Source of the DNA: Schistocerca nitens
Lineage: Eukaryota > Arthropoda > Insecta > Orthoptera > Acrididae
Length of the DNA: 64,000 nucleotides
Direction of reading: 5' to 3'
Assembly (NCBI RefSeq): GCF_023898315.1
Contig: NC_064614.1
Span: 704,492,720-704,556,719, forward strand
The number at the start of each line of letters is the position of its first letter. The first letter of the stretch is position 1. The notes beneath the pieces were generated by a model. The model saw nothing but the letters and a program-made list of their open reading frames with translations, was not told the origin of the DNA and searched no databases. Positions 1 to 11,739 of the stretch are shown here, in pieces. The position numbers and the translations under genes were made by a program.

Positions 1-305
1 CTACTATCCCTCCCCTCCCTGCTGCAGCCTCCTCCTCACCCCCATCCAGTCATCACTCACATCATGCACTGGTACTGCTACTCACAGTGTGGCTTCAGTT
101 GTCAGAGAATGTAGTTGTGTGTGTGTGTGTGTGAGTTACATTTGTTTGTGTATGTGTGTGCTGTCAATTTTTGATCAAGGCCATGCTGTCCGAAGCCAAT
201 TTGTGAGTCTTTTTGTTGTGCCTATCTGCGACTCAGCATCTCTGCTATATGGTGAGTAGCAACTTTCCTTTTCATAACACTGTTACATTTCATCCTGGAT
301 TTTCC
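1..305 (+). mobile_element. 3' end of a Penelope-like element (PLE family A)
   Basis: The stretch opens with a pyrimidine-rich segment, then a TG-rich segment with a (TG)n run near 119-132, then a segment ending in the words GTTGTGCCTATCTGCGACTC and CTATATGGTGAGTAGCAACT. The same order of words recurs at 8040-8205, 14757-15139 and 51424-51645, so it is a dispersed repeat. From recalled orthopteran sequence this is the 3' untranslated end that follows the GIY-YIG endonuclease of a Penelope-like retroelement; that assignment is established-family knowledge plus memory. The coding part would lie upstream of the window. No intact reading frame is present. Confidence 0.65.
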
Positions 306-885
306 ACTGTGTGAAACACATATATATATATCCGCAGTTAACTAAACTTGCAATAGAGATTAACTTGGTGAAATTTAGTAACTGTCCTATGGGCTAATCT
401 TCCTATTTGCACAATTTTGAAGCTTGATTCTAGGAGGGGAAGGCAGGCGAGGGCACATTTAATGAGGAATGGAAAATTATGAAGATCCATGGGACAAAGC
501 ATTGCAGAAAGCATAAGAACTCAACTTAAGTGCCAGACGACCCATAACCACAGCTCAACACAGGATAGCAGTCCTAATGAGGTCCTAGTACCGGCCTCTG
601 CCCAGAAAAATGCCTGCTTTCTCTCCTGTCATCAAGTCAACCAGCTAGTGAGGTACATCAAAAAAGTTGGTTGGTCATTCAGACAACAGGAGCTGGGACA
701 GCATAGAATGTGGCTAACTAGCCCAGCCTGCAAAACTGACAACTGATATTAGTGTTAGATAAACCTAGACAGTAACCACATAAAACACAAGAATAATTCA
801 CCACTTGAACCTTCTGCAAAATTTGTAAAAAAAAATTAAAAAAAATAGAATAAACACTTAAATAAGATTATATATCCAGAATGAG
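306..885. other. unclassified interval
   Basis: An 85-codon open frame (489-746) shows no motif I recognise. There is an A-rich run near 826-850. Nothing else can be supported here. Confidence 0.5.
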
Positions 886-888
886 ATT

Positions 889-1248
889 TTCACTCTGCAG
901 TGGAGTGTGCGCTGATATGAAACTTCCTGGCAGATTAAAACTGTGTGCTGCACCAAGACTCGAACTCGGGATCTTAGCCTTTTGCGGGCAAGTGCTCTAC
1001 CGTCTGAGCTACACAAGCACGACTCACAACCCTTCCTCACAGTTCAATTCTGCCAGTACCTCATCTCCTGCCTTCCAAACTTCACAGAAGCTCTCCTGCG
1101 AACTTTTCAGAACTAGCACTCCTGGAAGAAAGGATATTGCAGAGGCAAGTGCCCGCGAAAATCAGATGTCCTAAGTTCGAGTCTCGGTCCAGCACACAGT
1201 TTTAATCTGCCAGGAAGTTTGATATCAGCACACACTCTCCGCAGAGTG
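889..1248. mobile_element. palindromic tRNA-derived SINE / fold-back element
   Basis: The left arm (about 891-1000) reads as a tRNA-like gene on the minus strand, with an A-box-like TAGCTCAGACGGTAGAGC and a B-box-like GAGTTCGAGTCTTGG. The right arm (about 1147-1248) is the inverted copy on the plus strand: AAGTTCGAGTCTCGG is followed by AGCACACAGTTTTAATCTGC, which pairs with the left arm. The outer ends CACTCTGCAG and GCAGAGTG also pair. The arms are about 100 bp with roughly 90% match, around a 150 bp middle. The anticodon loop does not have the usual U33 context, so this is not taken as a working tRNA gene. Confidence 0.8.
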
Positions 1249-1261
1249 TCAAGGTCATGTG

Positions 1262-4200
1262 GTTATTGTTGTTGTTGTGGTCTTCAGTTCTGAGATTGGT
1301 TTGATGCAGCTCTCCATGCTACTCTATCCTGTGCAAGCTTCTTCATCTCCCAGTACCTACTGCAACCTACATCCTTCTGAATCTGCTTAATGTATTGATC
1401 TCTTGGTCTCCCTCTACGATTTTTACCCTCCACGCTGCCCTCCAATGCTAAATTTGTGATCCCTTGATGCCTTAAAACATGTCTTACCAACCGATCCCTT
1501 CTTCTAGTCAAGTTGTGCCACAAACTCCTCTTCTTCCCTATTCTATTCAGTACCTCCTCATTAGTTGTGTGATCTACCCATCTAATCTTCAGCATTCTTC
1601 TGTAGCACCACATTTCGAAAGCTTCTATTCTCTTCTTGTCCAAACTGGTTATTGTCCATGTTTCACTTCCATACATGGCTACACTCCATACAAATACTTT
1701 CAGAAACGACTTCCTGACACTTAAATCTATACTCGATGTTAACAAATTTCTCTTCTTCAGAAACGATTTCCTTGCCATTGCCAGTCTACATTTTATATCC
1801 TCTCTACTTTGACCATCATCAGTTATTTTACTCCCTAAATAGCAAAACTCCTTTACTACTTTAAGTGTCTCATTTCCTAATCTAATCCCCTCAGCATCAC
1901 CCGATTTAATTTGACTACATTCCATTAGCCTCGTTTTGCTTTTGTTGATGTTCATCTTATATCCTCCTTTCAAGACACTGTCCATTCCGTTCAACTGCTC
2001 TTCCAAGTCCTTTGCTGTCTCTGACAGAATTACAATGTCATCGGCAAACCTCAAAGTTTTTACTTCTTCTCCATGAATTTTAATACCTACTCCGAATTTT
2101 TCTTTTGTTTCCTTTACTGCTTGCTCAATATACAGATTGAATAACATCGGGGAGAGGCTACAACCCTGTCTCACTCCTTTCCCAACCATTGCTTCCCTTT
2201 CATGCCCCTCGACTCTTATAACTGCCATCTGGTTTCTGTACAAATTGTAAATAGCCTTTCGCTCCCTGTATTTTACCCCTGCCACCTTCAGAATTTGGAA
2301 GAGAGTATTCCAGTCAACATTGTCAAAAGCTTTCTATAAGTCTACAAATGCTAGAAACGTAGGTTTGCCTTTTCTTAATCTTTCTTCTAAGATAAGTCGT
2401 AAGGTTAGTATTGCCTCACGTGTTCCAACATTTCTACGGAATCCAAACTGATCTTCCCCGAGGTCCGCTTCTACCAGTTTTTCCATTCGTCTGTAAAGAA
2501 TTCGCGTTAGTATTTTGCAGCTGTGACTTATTAAACTGATAGTTCGGTAATTTTCACATCTGTCAACACCTGCTTTCTTTGGTATTGGACTTATTATATT
2601 CTTCTTGAAGTCTGTGGGTATTTCGCCTGTCTCATACATCTTGCTCACCAGATGGTAGAGTTTTGTCATGACTGGCTCTCCCAAGGCCATCAGTAGTTCT
2701 AATGGAATGTTGTCTACTCCCGGGGCCTTGTTTCGACTCAGGTCTTTCAGTGCTCTGTCAAACTCTTCACGCATTATCTTATCTCCCATTTCATCTTCAT
2801 CTACATCCTCTTCCATTTCCATAATATTGTCCTCAAGTACATCACCCTTGTATAAACCCTCTATATACTCCTTCCACCTTTCTGCCTTCCCTTCTTTGCT
2901 TAGAACTGGGTTGCCATCTGAGCTCTTGATATTCATACAAGTGGTTCTCTTCTCTCCAAAGGTCTCTTTAATTTTCCTGTAGGCAGTACCTATCTTACCC
3001 CTAGTGAGACAAGCCTCTACATCCTTACATTTGTCCTCTAGCCATCCCTGCTTAGCCATTTTGCACTTCCTGTCGATCTCATTTTTGAGACGTTTGTATT
3101 TCTTTTTGCCTGCTTCATTTACTGCATTTTTATATTTTCTCCTTTCATCAATTAAATTCAATATTTCTTCTGTTACCCAAGGATTTCTATTAGCCCTCGT
3201 CTTTTTACCTACTTGATCCTCTGCTGCCTTCACTACTTCATCCCTCAGAGCTACCCATTCTTCTTCTACTGTATTTCTTTCCCCCATTCCTGTCAATTGT
3301 TCCCTTATGCTCTCCCTGAAACTCTCTACAACCTCTGGTTCTTTCAGTTTATCCAGGTCCCATCTCCTTAAATCCCCACCTTTTTGCAGTTTCTTCAGTT
3401 TCAATCTGCAGTTCATAACCAATAGATTGTGGTCAGAATCCATATCTGCCCCTGGAAATGTCTTACAATTTAAAACCTGGTTCCTAAATCTCTGTCTTAC
3501 CATTATATAATCTATCTGATACCTTTTAGTATCTCCAGGATTCTTCCAGGTATACAACCTTCTTTTATGATTCTTGAACCAAGTGTTAGCTATGATTAAG
3601 TTATGCTCTGTGCAAAATTCTACAAGGCGGCTTCCTCTTTCATTTCTTCCCCCCAATCCATATTCACCTACTATGTTTCCTTTTTTTCCTTTTCCTACTG
3701 ACGAATTCCAGTCACCCATGACTATTAAATTTTCGTCTCCCTTCACTACCTGAATAATTTCTTTTATCTCGTCATACATTTCATCAATTTCTTCATCATC
3801 TGCAGAGCTAGTTGGCATATAAACTTGTACTACTGTAGTAGGCATGGGCTTTGTGTCTATCTTGGCCACAATAATGCGTTCACTATGCTGTTTGTAGTAG
3901 CTAACCCGCACTCCTATTTTTTTATTCATTATTAAACCTACTCCTGCATTACCCTTATTTGATTTTGTATTTATAACCCTGTAATCACCTGACCAAAAGT
4001 CTTGTTCCTCCTGCCACCGAACTTCACTAATTCCCACTATATCTAACTTTAACCTATCCATTTCCCTTTTTAAATTTTCTAATCTACCTGCCCGATTAAG
4101 GGATCTGACATTCCACGCTCCGATCCGTAGAATGCCAGTTTTCTTTCTCCTGATAACGACGTCCCCTTGAGTAGTCCACGCCCGGAGATCCGAATGGGGG

Positions 4201-4590
4201 ACTATTTTACCTCCGGAATATTTTACCCGAGAGGACGCCATCATCATTTAATCATACAGTAAAGCTGCATGTCCTCGGGAAAAATTACGGCTGTAGTTTC
4301 CCCTTGCTTTCAGCCGTTCGCAGTACCAGCACAGCAAGGCCGTTTTGGTTAATGTTACAAGGCCAGATCAGTCAATCATCCAGACTGTTGCCCCTGCAAC
4401 TACTGAAAAGGCTGCTGCCCCTCTTCAGGAACCACATGTTTGTCTGGCCTCTCAACAGATACCCCTCCGTTGTGGTTGCACGTACGGTACGGCCATCTGT
4501 ATCGCTGAGGCGCGCAAGCCTCCCCACCAACGGCAAGGTCCATGGTTCATGGGGGCTGTGGTTATTAATATGGACATTATTATTGTCACT
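1262..4590 (-). mobile_element. near full-length RTE-clade LINE (RTE-A)
   Basis: The element runs on the minus strand. The 5' leader lies at about 4248-4590, one long EN-RT frame at 1284-4247, and a short tail of CAACAA-type repeats follows almost directly after the stop (1262-1283). A very short 3' region ending in simple repeats is typical of RTE elements. The 5' leader is shared with the second copy at 32370-32692, which shows that both copies reach close to the RNA 5' end. I see no target-site duplication with confidence. It sits between the palindromic SINE and the mariner fold-back. Confidence 0.9.
1284..4247 (-). pseudogene. RTE ORF: AP-type endonuclease plus reverse transcriptase, one in-frame stop
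   Basis: The frame is about 987 codons and is interrupted once, by TAG at 2334-2336; both halves are in the same frame and 16 codons separate the stop from the next methionine. The N-terminal endonuclease shows IGAWNVRSLN (residues 42-51), GISEVRWQE, GDWNSSVG and SDHNLLVMNC, the expected catalytic signatures of the exonuclease-endonuclease-phosphatase fold. The reverse transcriptase shows NYRTISLIS, EDQFGFRRN, GVRQGCSLSPMLFN and the catalytic FADD in LRFADDIVIL. The stop replaces the residue before KAFDNVDW in the RT palm, where the family usually has Glu or Gln, so one substitution explains it. The methionine at 4247 begins MMMASS, as in the second copy. Database annotation often labels such proteins craniofacial development protein 2-like. 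Confidence 0.92.
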
Positions 4591-4634
4591 GGTTGGTAAT
4601 GTGCGACGTCCGAGCGCTCATATTACATGTATTA

Positions 4635-5370
4635 TATGAGGGTTGGAATTTAAATAGTGGCAACTATTTATTCACAACAAATACAAAAGAGTTACATGTT
4701 TGCAGCTGTTACTGTCCTTCAAAGTTGTCACCAGCATTGTGTAAAACCCGTTGCCAGCGATGTGGAAGGTGTAGTATACCATTAGCAGAGCCTGTTCTGT
4801 TGATGGTGCGAATGGAGCGGTCTCCTGCCAGTCGAATCTCTGGAACAGTTCTGAAGTGCATGCCATGAAGTGGTTCCTTCATCTTCACAATCAAATCAGT
4901 CACAAGGACTTAAGTTCGTGGAGTATGGTGGATGACACAGTACTTCCCAGTCCCATCGACCGATCAGAGCAGCCACAGCTTGCACTGTATGCATCTGTGC
5001 ATTGTCGTGCAAAATGATAGGTGGGCTGCACAGAAAGTGTCACCAATTCTTTTGCAAAGCTGGTCGCAGGTGATGCTCCAAAAATGAACAGTAATACTGT
5101 GCATTGACAGTCTGCTGTGGAGGAACATTTTGCATTAGGATAACACCATCACAGTCGTACACGAGAATCACCATAACCTTAGACCACTCCATTCGCACCA
5201 TCAACAGAACAGGTTCTGCTAACGGTACACTACGCCTTCCACATCACCGGCAACGGGTTCTACACAATGCCAGTGACTACTTTGAAGGACAGTAACAGGT
5301 GCAAACATGTAACTCTTTGGTAGCGGTTGTGAATAAATAGTTGCCACTATTTAAGTTCCAACCCTCGTAA
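4635..5370 (-). mobile_element. mariner element converted into a fold-back (190 bp inverted arms)
   Basis: The left arm 4635-4823 and the right arm 5181-5370 are inverted copies of each other at roughly 90% identity, beginning GAGGGTTGGAA and ending CCAACCCTC. TA dinucleotides flank both ends, as expected for Tc1/mariner insertion. The arms contain part of the transposase C-terminal region, so they are far longer than a mariner TIR and must include duplicated 3' coding sequence. The 5' half of the transposase is missing. Confidence 0.85.
4690..5180 (-). pseudogene. mariner transposase, C-terminal half
   Basis: Reading the minus strand from about 5180 downward gives a first-aspartate region (VILVYDCDGVIL), then ILHDNAQMHTVQA with the second aspartate, then HPPYSTNLSPCDFDL with the third. 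This is the D,D34D arrangement of mariner transposases. A stop codon follows the LQKNW segment and further frame changes occur near the end, so the copy is dead. The N-terminal helix-turn-helix half is absent. Confidence 0.85.
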
Positions 5371-5599
5371 ATGACAAGTAGACATTGTGTTATTGTACTG
5401 TGCTGTCATCTTTAGCATTTTGAAACTGATATTGTTTTTGTAGTTATTCTATCCTATGACAGGTCATTTGTTTCAACTGTCTATTTCTTATTTGTCTAAC
5501 CACATATTTGTTATCTTCAGCGTTACAAAATGTTGTAAATTTAGGATACGCGTGACCTAAGAAATGGTGTGTATTACAGAATAAAATGTTAGAATGAAA

Positions 5600-5890
5600 T
5601 TAGCAAATAAAAAAAAAATGCACCCCAACCCAGGATTGAACCCTCGACCTCCTGCATGCTAACCCAAAACTTTATACACTGCACCAACTGCAAAGTACAA
5701 CCACTGTGTGCTGACAGAGGTAGTCACCATACATGTGGTTACAGTGTTGCCAGATTGCCACTCTTTAATGTCATTTTTCTGCCAGATGTACTTGCCAACC
5801 GAAATTTTGCGACAGACATTTTTTTATTACTGGCATGTGAGTAGTCGCGCTGCGAAGCCCAAGTGTGTGAATTTTGCTTCACCCTGTATA
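5600..5890 (-). repeat. tRNA-Ala-like SINE
   Basis: On the minus strand TTAGCATGCAGGAGGTCGAG resembles the anticodon arm and variable region of tRNA-Ala(AGC). It is followed by the B-box-like GGTTCAATCC, and an A-like box (TGGTGCAGTG) lies upstream. The anticodon stem no longer pairs. An A-rich run on the plus strand (about 5610-5618) abuts the tRNA part. The extent toward 5890 is a guess based on the end word CACCCTGTATAT. Confidence 0.6.
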
Positions 5891-7125
5891 TATTATAATA
5901 ATCCAAGGTAAGTGCAGTGAAACTATTACTTGTCCCCAGAACTCAAAAAATATGTTCATATATACTGAAAACATTGGAACAAGAGAGTAATACTTTAAGA
6001 CTGACTGCTCATTCAAAAATGTCACTAGATACAAATACCGTACCTTACCAATATAGCACATTATCAACAGTCCACAGTATCTGCTACATGACAGCTATCT
6101 CCCTGTGCAGTTAGGGCTCAAGGACATCCTACTGGATGGCCAATGTAAGTCTAAAACACCATCAAAAAAGAAGTTAAACAACTAGGCTCAATAATTGTCC
6201 TGTCTATCCCAGCAGGACTCCTATTAGTTGGACCCCTTCACAAAAAAAAAACAAAAAACAATACCACAAGGTACTCAAACAATGCTAAGACCCGTCACTG
6301 TGCAATAATAGAGATGCATTGCAAGTAATGAGGGGCACACGGAACCCAGAAGTGGCCAAAAGACCCAATACACGTTGTCCACTAATGCGACTGACCGAGC
6401 AACCAATGGTCATTCCTGATTAAATCACAGGCAAGTGAAAAGGTTGCAAATAAATCGCCAATTGACAGATTGTTACCAAGAGGTCACTTCAACAGATGGA
6501 AACACAACCGACAGCTGTGGCAACATACTTTCAATGGAAAACCCATAGCCATCAGCCTCTTTCAAAATGGAGCCTTTGGTCATTTCCGACAAAATCGGCC
6601 AACCATCGTCCCGACTGCTTCAGCTTGGAGCCCCAGCTTCCTCCTAGCACTCTCCAAACGAGACTCATCCACCACAAAAATTCCACCCACTGACTATGGC
6701 ATGGTGGCAGCACCACTGGACGACCAGAGGAGAAACCTAGCAGAGGAAGTCACCCAGAAGAGAAATCAATATGAGTCGACATGGCTCAGAAACTAGTAAA
6801 AATGGGGTAAGCTTCTCAGAACAAATACCACAGGTGATTCAGTATGCAAAACCAGAACTTGATGAGGGGTGTGAAGCTTAAAATTTGTATATGCATACTC
6901 ATACATATTATTTAACCTACATGTTTCATATGGTTAGGAATATACTTACTTGGTAATTAAAGCATTGTCCTTACTTTGATTTTTTTTAAATTTATACTTC
7001 CATTAAAATCTGGTATCAACTGATGGAAATTAAAATTTGTCCATAAGTATTACAACACTTGCACATATGTAATAAAAATATTTTATTCTCTGCAGTGTCT
7101 GCAGTATCTTGCATTAATTTAACTA
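5891..7125. other. unclassified interval
   Basis: Two overlapping open frames near 6470-6796 (108 and 65 codons) have no recognisable motif and no paralogue in the window. A-rich runs occur near 6241-6262. No RNA gene or structured repeat was seen. Confidence 0.5.
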
Positions 7126-7500
7126 CTAGTTGCATATGCATATACATTTTTTTAAAACAATCCTGCAGGTTTGTGGAGGTCCTCCAGCACTCAGGCCTAA
7201 AAAAGGGAGCCTGGGATCCTTTTGCCCCACCACTTCCCCACAATATTGGGTCTGGTTATCAAGAAGTGATAGATCTTGCATATCAGGAAAGGAGATAGTA
7301 TCCTCAAGAGAAGAATGTACTTGAGGTACCTGTGGTATCTCTAGTGCATGACTATAGGTAGTTTGCCCAACACATCCACTCACAGTAGCTTCCAATCGCT
7401 TGATAGCAGTCAGAGCGAGTTCCAACTGCTTATGAACAGCAGCTAACTCATCCCCATACCTGAGAGCAACTGTCTTCTGACTGATGCAACTTTTGTTTGA
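7126..7500 (-). pseudogene. coiled-coil ORF1-like fragment, unassigned element
   Basis: The minus strand encodes a stretch of about 120 codons beginning with a heptad-rich segment (ELAAVHKQLELALTAIKRLE) followed by a low-complexity Pro/Ser region. There is no zinc knuckle or RT. Coiled coils of this kind are common at the start of LINE ORF1 or gag proteins, so a retroelement origin is likely, but I cannot name the family. The open frame ends in a run of Cys and Ile codons that looks non-coding. Confidence 0.35.
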
Positions 7501-8039
7501 ACACTAAACAAATAAATTTAAATTAATCTCTCAGATTCTGTTTTCATTTCAGGGCCTATTACGCTACTAGGATTGCAAGTTCCCTTTAAGATCTGGAGCT
7601 GCAAAACTCCTGACAGTGGTATGTGTAGTACCATGTGAAGCGTGACATGACATTTTCAGTATGGTGTGTCACACTTCGAAGTTTCCGTGGTGACAAAAGA
7701 TGTTCTTGACATTTAAAAATAAGCAAGTGCTGGGACATCCCACTGTGGAAGATATTATTATGATATTTATTGACAGGTGAATGGCTTGAACCATCATTCT
7801 ACAATGCAAGGCATCGAGTGAGCATCTCCACCTGCTGTGTAGGGCTGCTTTTTCCTTGGCAGCAGGCTTTGAAGGTGTTTAGAAGACAAGGATAGAAGGA
7901 GGAAAGGTCATGGCTACAATGGACACTGTGTAAAATGACTGTTGAATTAGCTTATGGAAAATATACTTCTTGTCTTGATCTTGCACAGGCTACATATGTG
8001 CAAGACAATCTGTAAACTCGCTTTGTATACAAGTTTGTG
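7501..8039. other. unclassified interval
   Basis: AT-rich DNA without a persuasive reading frame, RNA gene or repeat. Confidence 0.5.
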
Positions 8040-8205
8040 TTGTCGTGGCAGTGTGGCTTCAGTTGCCAGAGACTGCAGTCGTGTGTGTGTGTGTGTGTGA
8101 GTTGTGTTTTTGTGTGTGTGTGTGTGTGTCTATTGTCTATGTTTGACATGGCCATATTGGTCGAAAGCTAAATTCCATTCTGGATTTTCCATATGTTCAT
8201 TTTAG
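8040..8205 (+). mobile_element. PLE family A, 3' end fragment
   Basis: Contains GTGTGGCTTCAGTTGCCAGA, two (TG)n runs (8082-8099 and 8111-8129), a GTCGAAAGCTA word and ends in TTCTGGATTTTCCAT. This is the same order as the copy that opens the window, with part of the middle lost. Confidence 0.65.
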
Positions 8206-9149
8206 TCTTTTGAAGCAAGTGTCTATCAATAATGGTTGAAATGTGTGAGATAAAATTTCAGATTCCTTGAAGACAACTTTGTTTCTCAAACTTTCATCAC
8301 AATCGTATAATTCCACACTAATTTAGAAGAAAGAAATTAATGAGCAGAACAAAGTGGAAAATTTTATTATAAGTATCAGTTTTTTCTACCTACACTGCAA
8401 TAGTGGAAAGCAATTTTCTGAAAATATATTTCTGCCTAAGTTAGGATAATATACAACTGAATCTCACAACTTACTATGAATACATTATTCACAACACTCA
8501 CAAACTCCCAAAAATTCTCAGAATTGAAACTAGGGAAAGATTATCTGAACAAAGATTACGTTGCTGAAATTTTTATACAAAAATGGAAGTACATATTCTG
8601 AATCACCTACTTTGTATTTGATGGGGGCTTTGATGCACTATAATCAGTACACAGTACACATTAATGTTTGATAGGACACAACATTGTGTAACACTGCTGA
8701 TAAATGATCTAGCTCGACATTCCTCTGCATCATATCATGTCATATGTCATCCCCACCATAACCCACTGTACGGACCTACACTGTTACTCACAACAACTGT
8801 GAGTTACAGCAAATACACACCAAACTGGATTCTATGAATCAGCAATCTTGCCATTGCGTGACATTGTAATTCATGAATTATACAAACATTTGCAGTGTTA
8901 GAGAACACAACTCTCTGACAAAGTGTCTTTTTCCAAACTGACAGTAACACTCACCAGTGCAGTGCATCAACAATTGTCAATAATGCTGAACAATGGTGTC
9001 ATATAACTGACTTATTGTGTGACTTTGCCACTGCTCAAACTTTGCAAGTGGCCCATTCTGAACGACTAGTAGCCGGCTGAATGTACCCATGATTGTCAGT
9101 AGTGAATGATGACTCTTCTGCGTAGTGTAAGCTAATTTTTGACCTGGTG
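8206..9149. other. unclassified interval, may hold the 5' end of the plus-strand gypsy element
   Basis: No LTR matching the 3' region near 14580 could be found by eye. The segment TGTCATCCCCACCATAACCC near 8738 might be a decayed primer-binding region but is not convincing. Confidence 0.4.
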
Positions 9150-9269
9150 TTGACTCAGCCACCAAGGCAGACACATAGCCTCCCCATCCTTTCAACAGAG
9201 CCATGTTTGGAAATGGGACATTTGCCTATGTTACTGCTCCAATTCTTCTGCGGCAACTGGAACAATCAT

Positions 9270-9640
9270 TCACAGATGTCACCACCAACTGACGTAGTGT
9301 TCACCCCAAGCTATCACCATTTCATACACTGAGCCCTCAGTATGATTCACCATAGTGGACAGCATGCTCATTACCCATGATGTCACAAGTGATGCTACAA
9401 AATTCGTCACACTAATGAGCCACTCAGATGAACATGCAGACATGATAAACAACATCATCCAAGCGCTACCTGTGGATGACAAATATTCTGCAGTCAAATC
9501 AGCACTTCTGCTACACATTTCCCAGACACCAGAAGAGCAACTGCAACAAGTGATGCACAATGAATAATTAACAATCAAGACTCCATCACAACTAAGGTGA
9601 CAGTTACGAACATTAATCAACTTTAAATTTATGCCTGATG
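9270..9640 (+). pseudogene. gypsy gag fragment
   Basis: The frame containing MDSMLITHDVTSDATKF, ALPVDDKYSAVKSALL and TPEEQLQQVMHNE aligns by eye with the capsid region of insect gypsy elements. The minus-strand gag near 20350 has the parallel PPATNKYDMAKTTIIQHLA. The frame closes after 70 codons. Protein from this part would form the particle core; none is expected here. Confidence 0.65.
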
Positions 9641-9879
9641 ACATGCTGTGGACATTGTGCATAGCTAAACTCCCATCTCAGTGCAGCTCATCATGATCAC
9701 CAATGAGGGGGAATCGCCACCCTGCATGTCTGCTGGTACGACACATAATTCGGCGTCACACATAACAGTGCCTGCCCTTCAACCACCCAAAAAACTGCAT
9801 GGTGCACAATAGATGCTCTGGACTGCAATTATCATTCAAGCTGCCTCATCTCAAGCCAGACATTTCTCAGATGTGGGAT

Positions 9880-10345
9880 AATACAAGATCTGCATCCTGT
9901 CTCATCTCAGACAGCAAGACTGTTTAGTTGATCCCAGTTCTGACATAAGTGTAGCACTGTGAGCTTTCCTGCTACAGCACATGACAACAGTGAAAAACTC
10001 GACAATCACTGTTTATGGTTCTGGACCCAGCATATTAGACTGGGTGTTTGCCATGATGGTCACACGGAACTTTCTAATAGCAGATGTCAGCGAACCAGTA
10101 CTCTCCATACCCTCTGGGAGAGGCTTACTATATCTCCTCCACAGACAAGCAGCAGCACCCCCAAACAGATAGCCATTATTGTCATCTATTTTACTGAGTC
10201 AATTCATTCACTAAAACTCAACAAAATCAGTTTCTTTACTTCGAAACCCACCTGGAGTGTCTACACCTCCAACAGGAGGATGAAACAGTACAACTTGCAA
10301 TTGAAAAAACATCTGTACAGCTCACCACAGCACAACATTGCTTAA
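9880..10345 (+). pseudogene. gypsy aspartic protease fragment
   Basis: A segment reading LVDPSSDISVAL is the decayed version of the family's LVDTGAEVSVLP active-site motif, with the catalytic Asp kept but the following T-G lost. Downstream, FLIADVSEPV matches the conserved second half of the domain. The frame is broken by a stop right after the motif. Confidence 0.55.
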
Positions 10346-10565
10346 GAAACTTTTGACCAATCTTACATGTTAATGATTCTGTTGTTCAGGTGAGAAACAT
10401 TTCCGATGTGCCTATAAAAGCCTCAGAGGAGGCACCATCATCTACACAGCCTTCACATAACAACAACGTTAGTAATGCGTCTCCTGCACAAGTGGTCCCT
10501 GCTCGTATCCTGCACCCATGAATTCGTCTTGAGCATTATTCACCCAGTGTGACTTCACAAATGAA

Positions 10566-11037
10566 ATGGTACACAAGATCCCCACCATGTTGGCCCCTGT
10601 GGTCTTACAAAGACCATGCTGTCTTCTGCCAAACAAACTTTGCATGGCCAAGGTAGTGGTCAATGATCTTTTGAAAGCTGAAATTATCAGACTTTTGGTC
10701 AGTTCATGGGAACTGCCTATTAAACTAGCACCAAAGCATGGTGGTACTTTAGGTTTATATGGTTACTACAGATCTCTTAATGCACATGCCCTATCTCACA
10801 GTTACTCAATTCTGAATATAGAGGATGTTACTCACTACCTTGAAGGTACATCTGTCTTCAGCATCCCGGACTGCAAACGAGCTTATCATCAGATGCCAAT
10901 GAGTGTGAAAGAAATGCAGAAGGTAGCTATCATCACACCTTTTGACCTATTCAAGTACCTTTTTACACTATATGGCCTCAAAAGTGCTGTCCAAATCTGG
11001 CAACGGTTTTTGGGCGGTATCCTGTTTAATAATTAAT
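10566..11037 (+). pseudogene. gypsy reverse transcriptase, N-terminal half
   Basis: A continuous 156-codon frame carries the fingers and first palm motifs: KAEIIRLLVSSWELPIKL, GLYGYYRSLNAH (family GDYRALN), SIPDCKRAYHQMPMS (family DLVKAYHQIPV; the first catalytic Asp is kept as PDCK) and ITPFDLFKYLFTLYGLKSA. The frame stops before the YxDD motif, so the enzyme is incomplete. This is the best preserved part of the element. Confidence 0.85.
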
Positions 11038-11739
11038 GATGAAAAAAGCCACCTCCAATAGCCAGAGGTTATTTTCCTCTATCATGTTGTCAGTGCTACA
11101 GGCATCCACCCTACACTATAATAAATGGTACTCATCCACTAACTACCACCCGACAAGGCTACCATGAATTATGTAAGTTTCTAGGGATGATCAACTTTTA
11201 CTAGCGCCATCTCCTGCAGGCAGTCACTATTCAAGATCCACTCACAGAAGCCTTCAAAGGAAAAAAACACTAAAAGTAAATGGAAGATAATGTGGAACTC
11301 CGCTATGCAGAAAGCCATTGGTGAGCTCAGAGGCTGTCTCTCTCTCGTGCGATGACCCTGACACACTTACTTCCTCATTTAACCATAGCATCGGATGCAA
11401 GCGATTTCATAACCCGTCGAAAGACTTGTGCCCCATACGTTTCCAACACCTAGATTACATTGCACAATTTATAGCTGACATAGTCACTTGAAGGTGTCGA
11501 CAATGTCATTGTTCAATATCTCATTGCTAAGCCATCAGATCAATATCATCCCTGCACATATTGGCTACAACAAATTTTACAGAGATTCAACAGCAGAAGA
11601 AACAGCTCCAAAACATCCTCAGTGATACAAATACTTATCTTAAACTTGAACATTGTCCAATATTGGGCACAATAAGACTGATCTTGTTTGATATGTCATG
11701 GAACTCAACTCCTCCTTCATGTCTCAACCATTTCGAAAG

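Noticed and set aside
858-1200. A possible functional tRNA gene on either strand
   Set aside because: The boxes are recognisable but the anticodon loop is aberrant and the unit repeats in inverted form with a SINE-like body; better explained as a tRNA-derived repeat.
1479-1724. 81-codon plus-strand frame, repeated at 31673-31918
   Set aside because: Its duplication comes from the two RTE copies; it is antisense to the RT C-terminus.
2668-3510. Plus-strand open frames rich in Ser and Leu
   Set aside because: Antisense shadows of the RTE reverse frame.
4304-4639. 111- and 84-codon frames with a twin at 32341-32636
   Set aside because: They lie in the RTE 5' leader on the opposite strand and vary in frame between copies; no evidence of coding.
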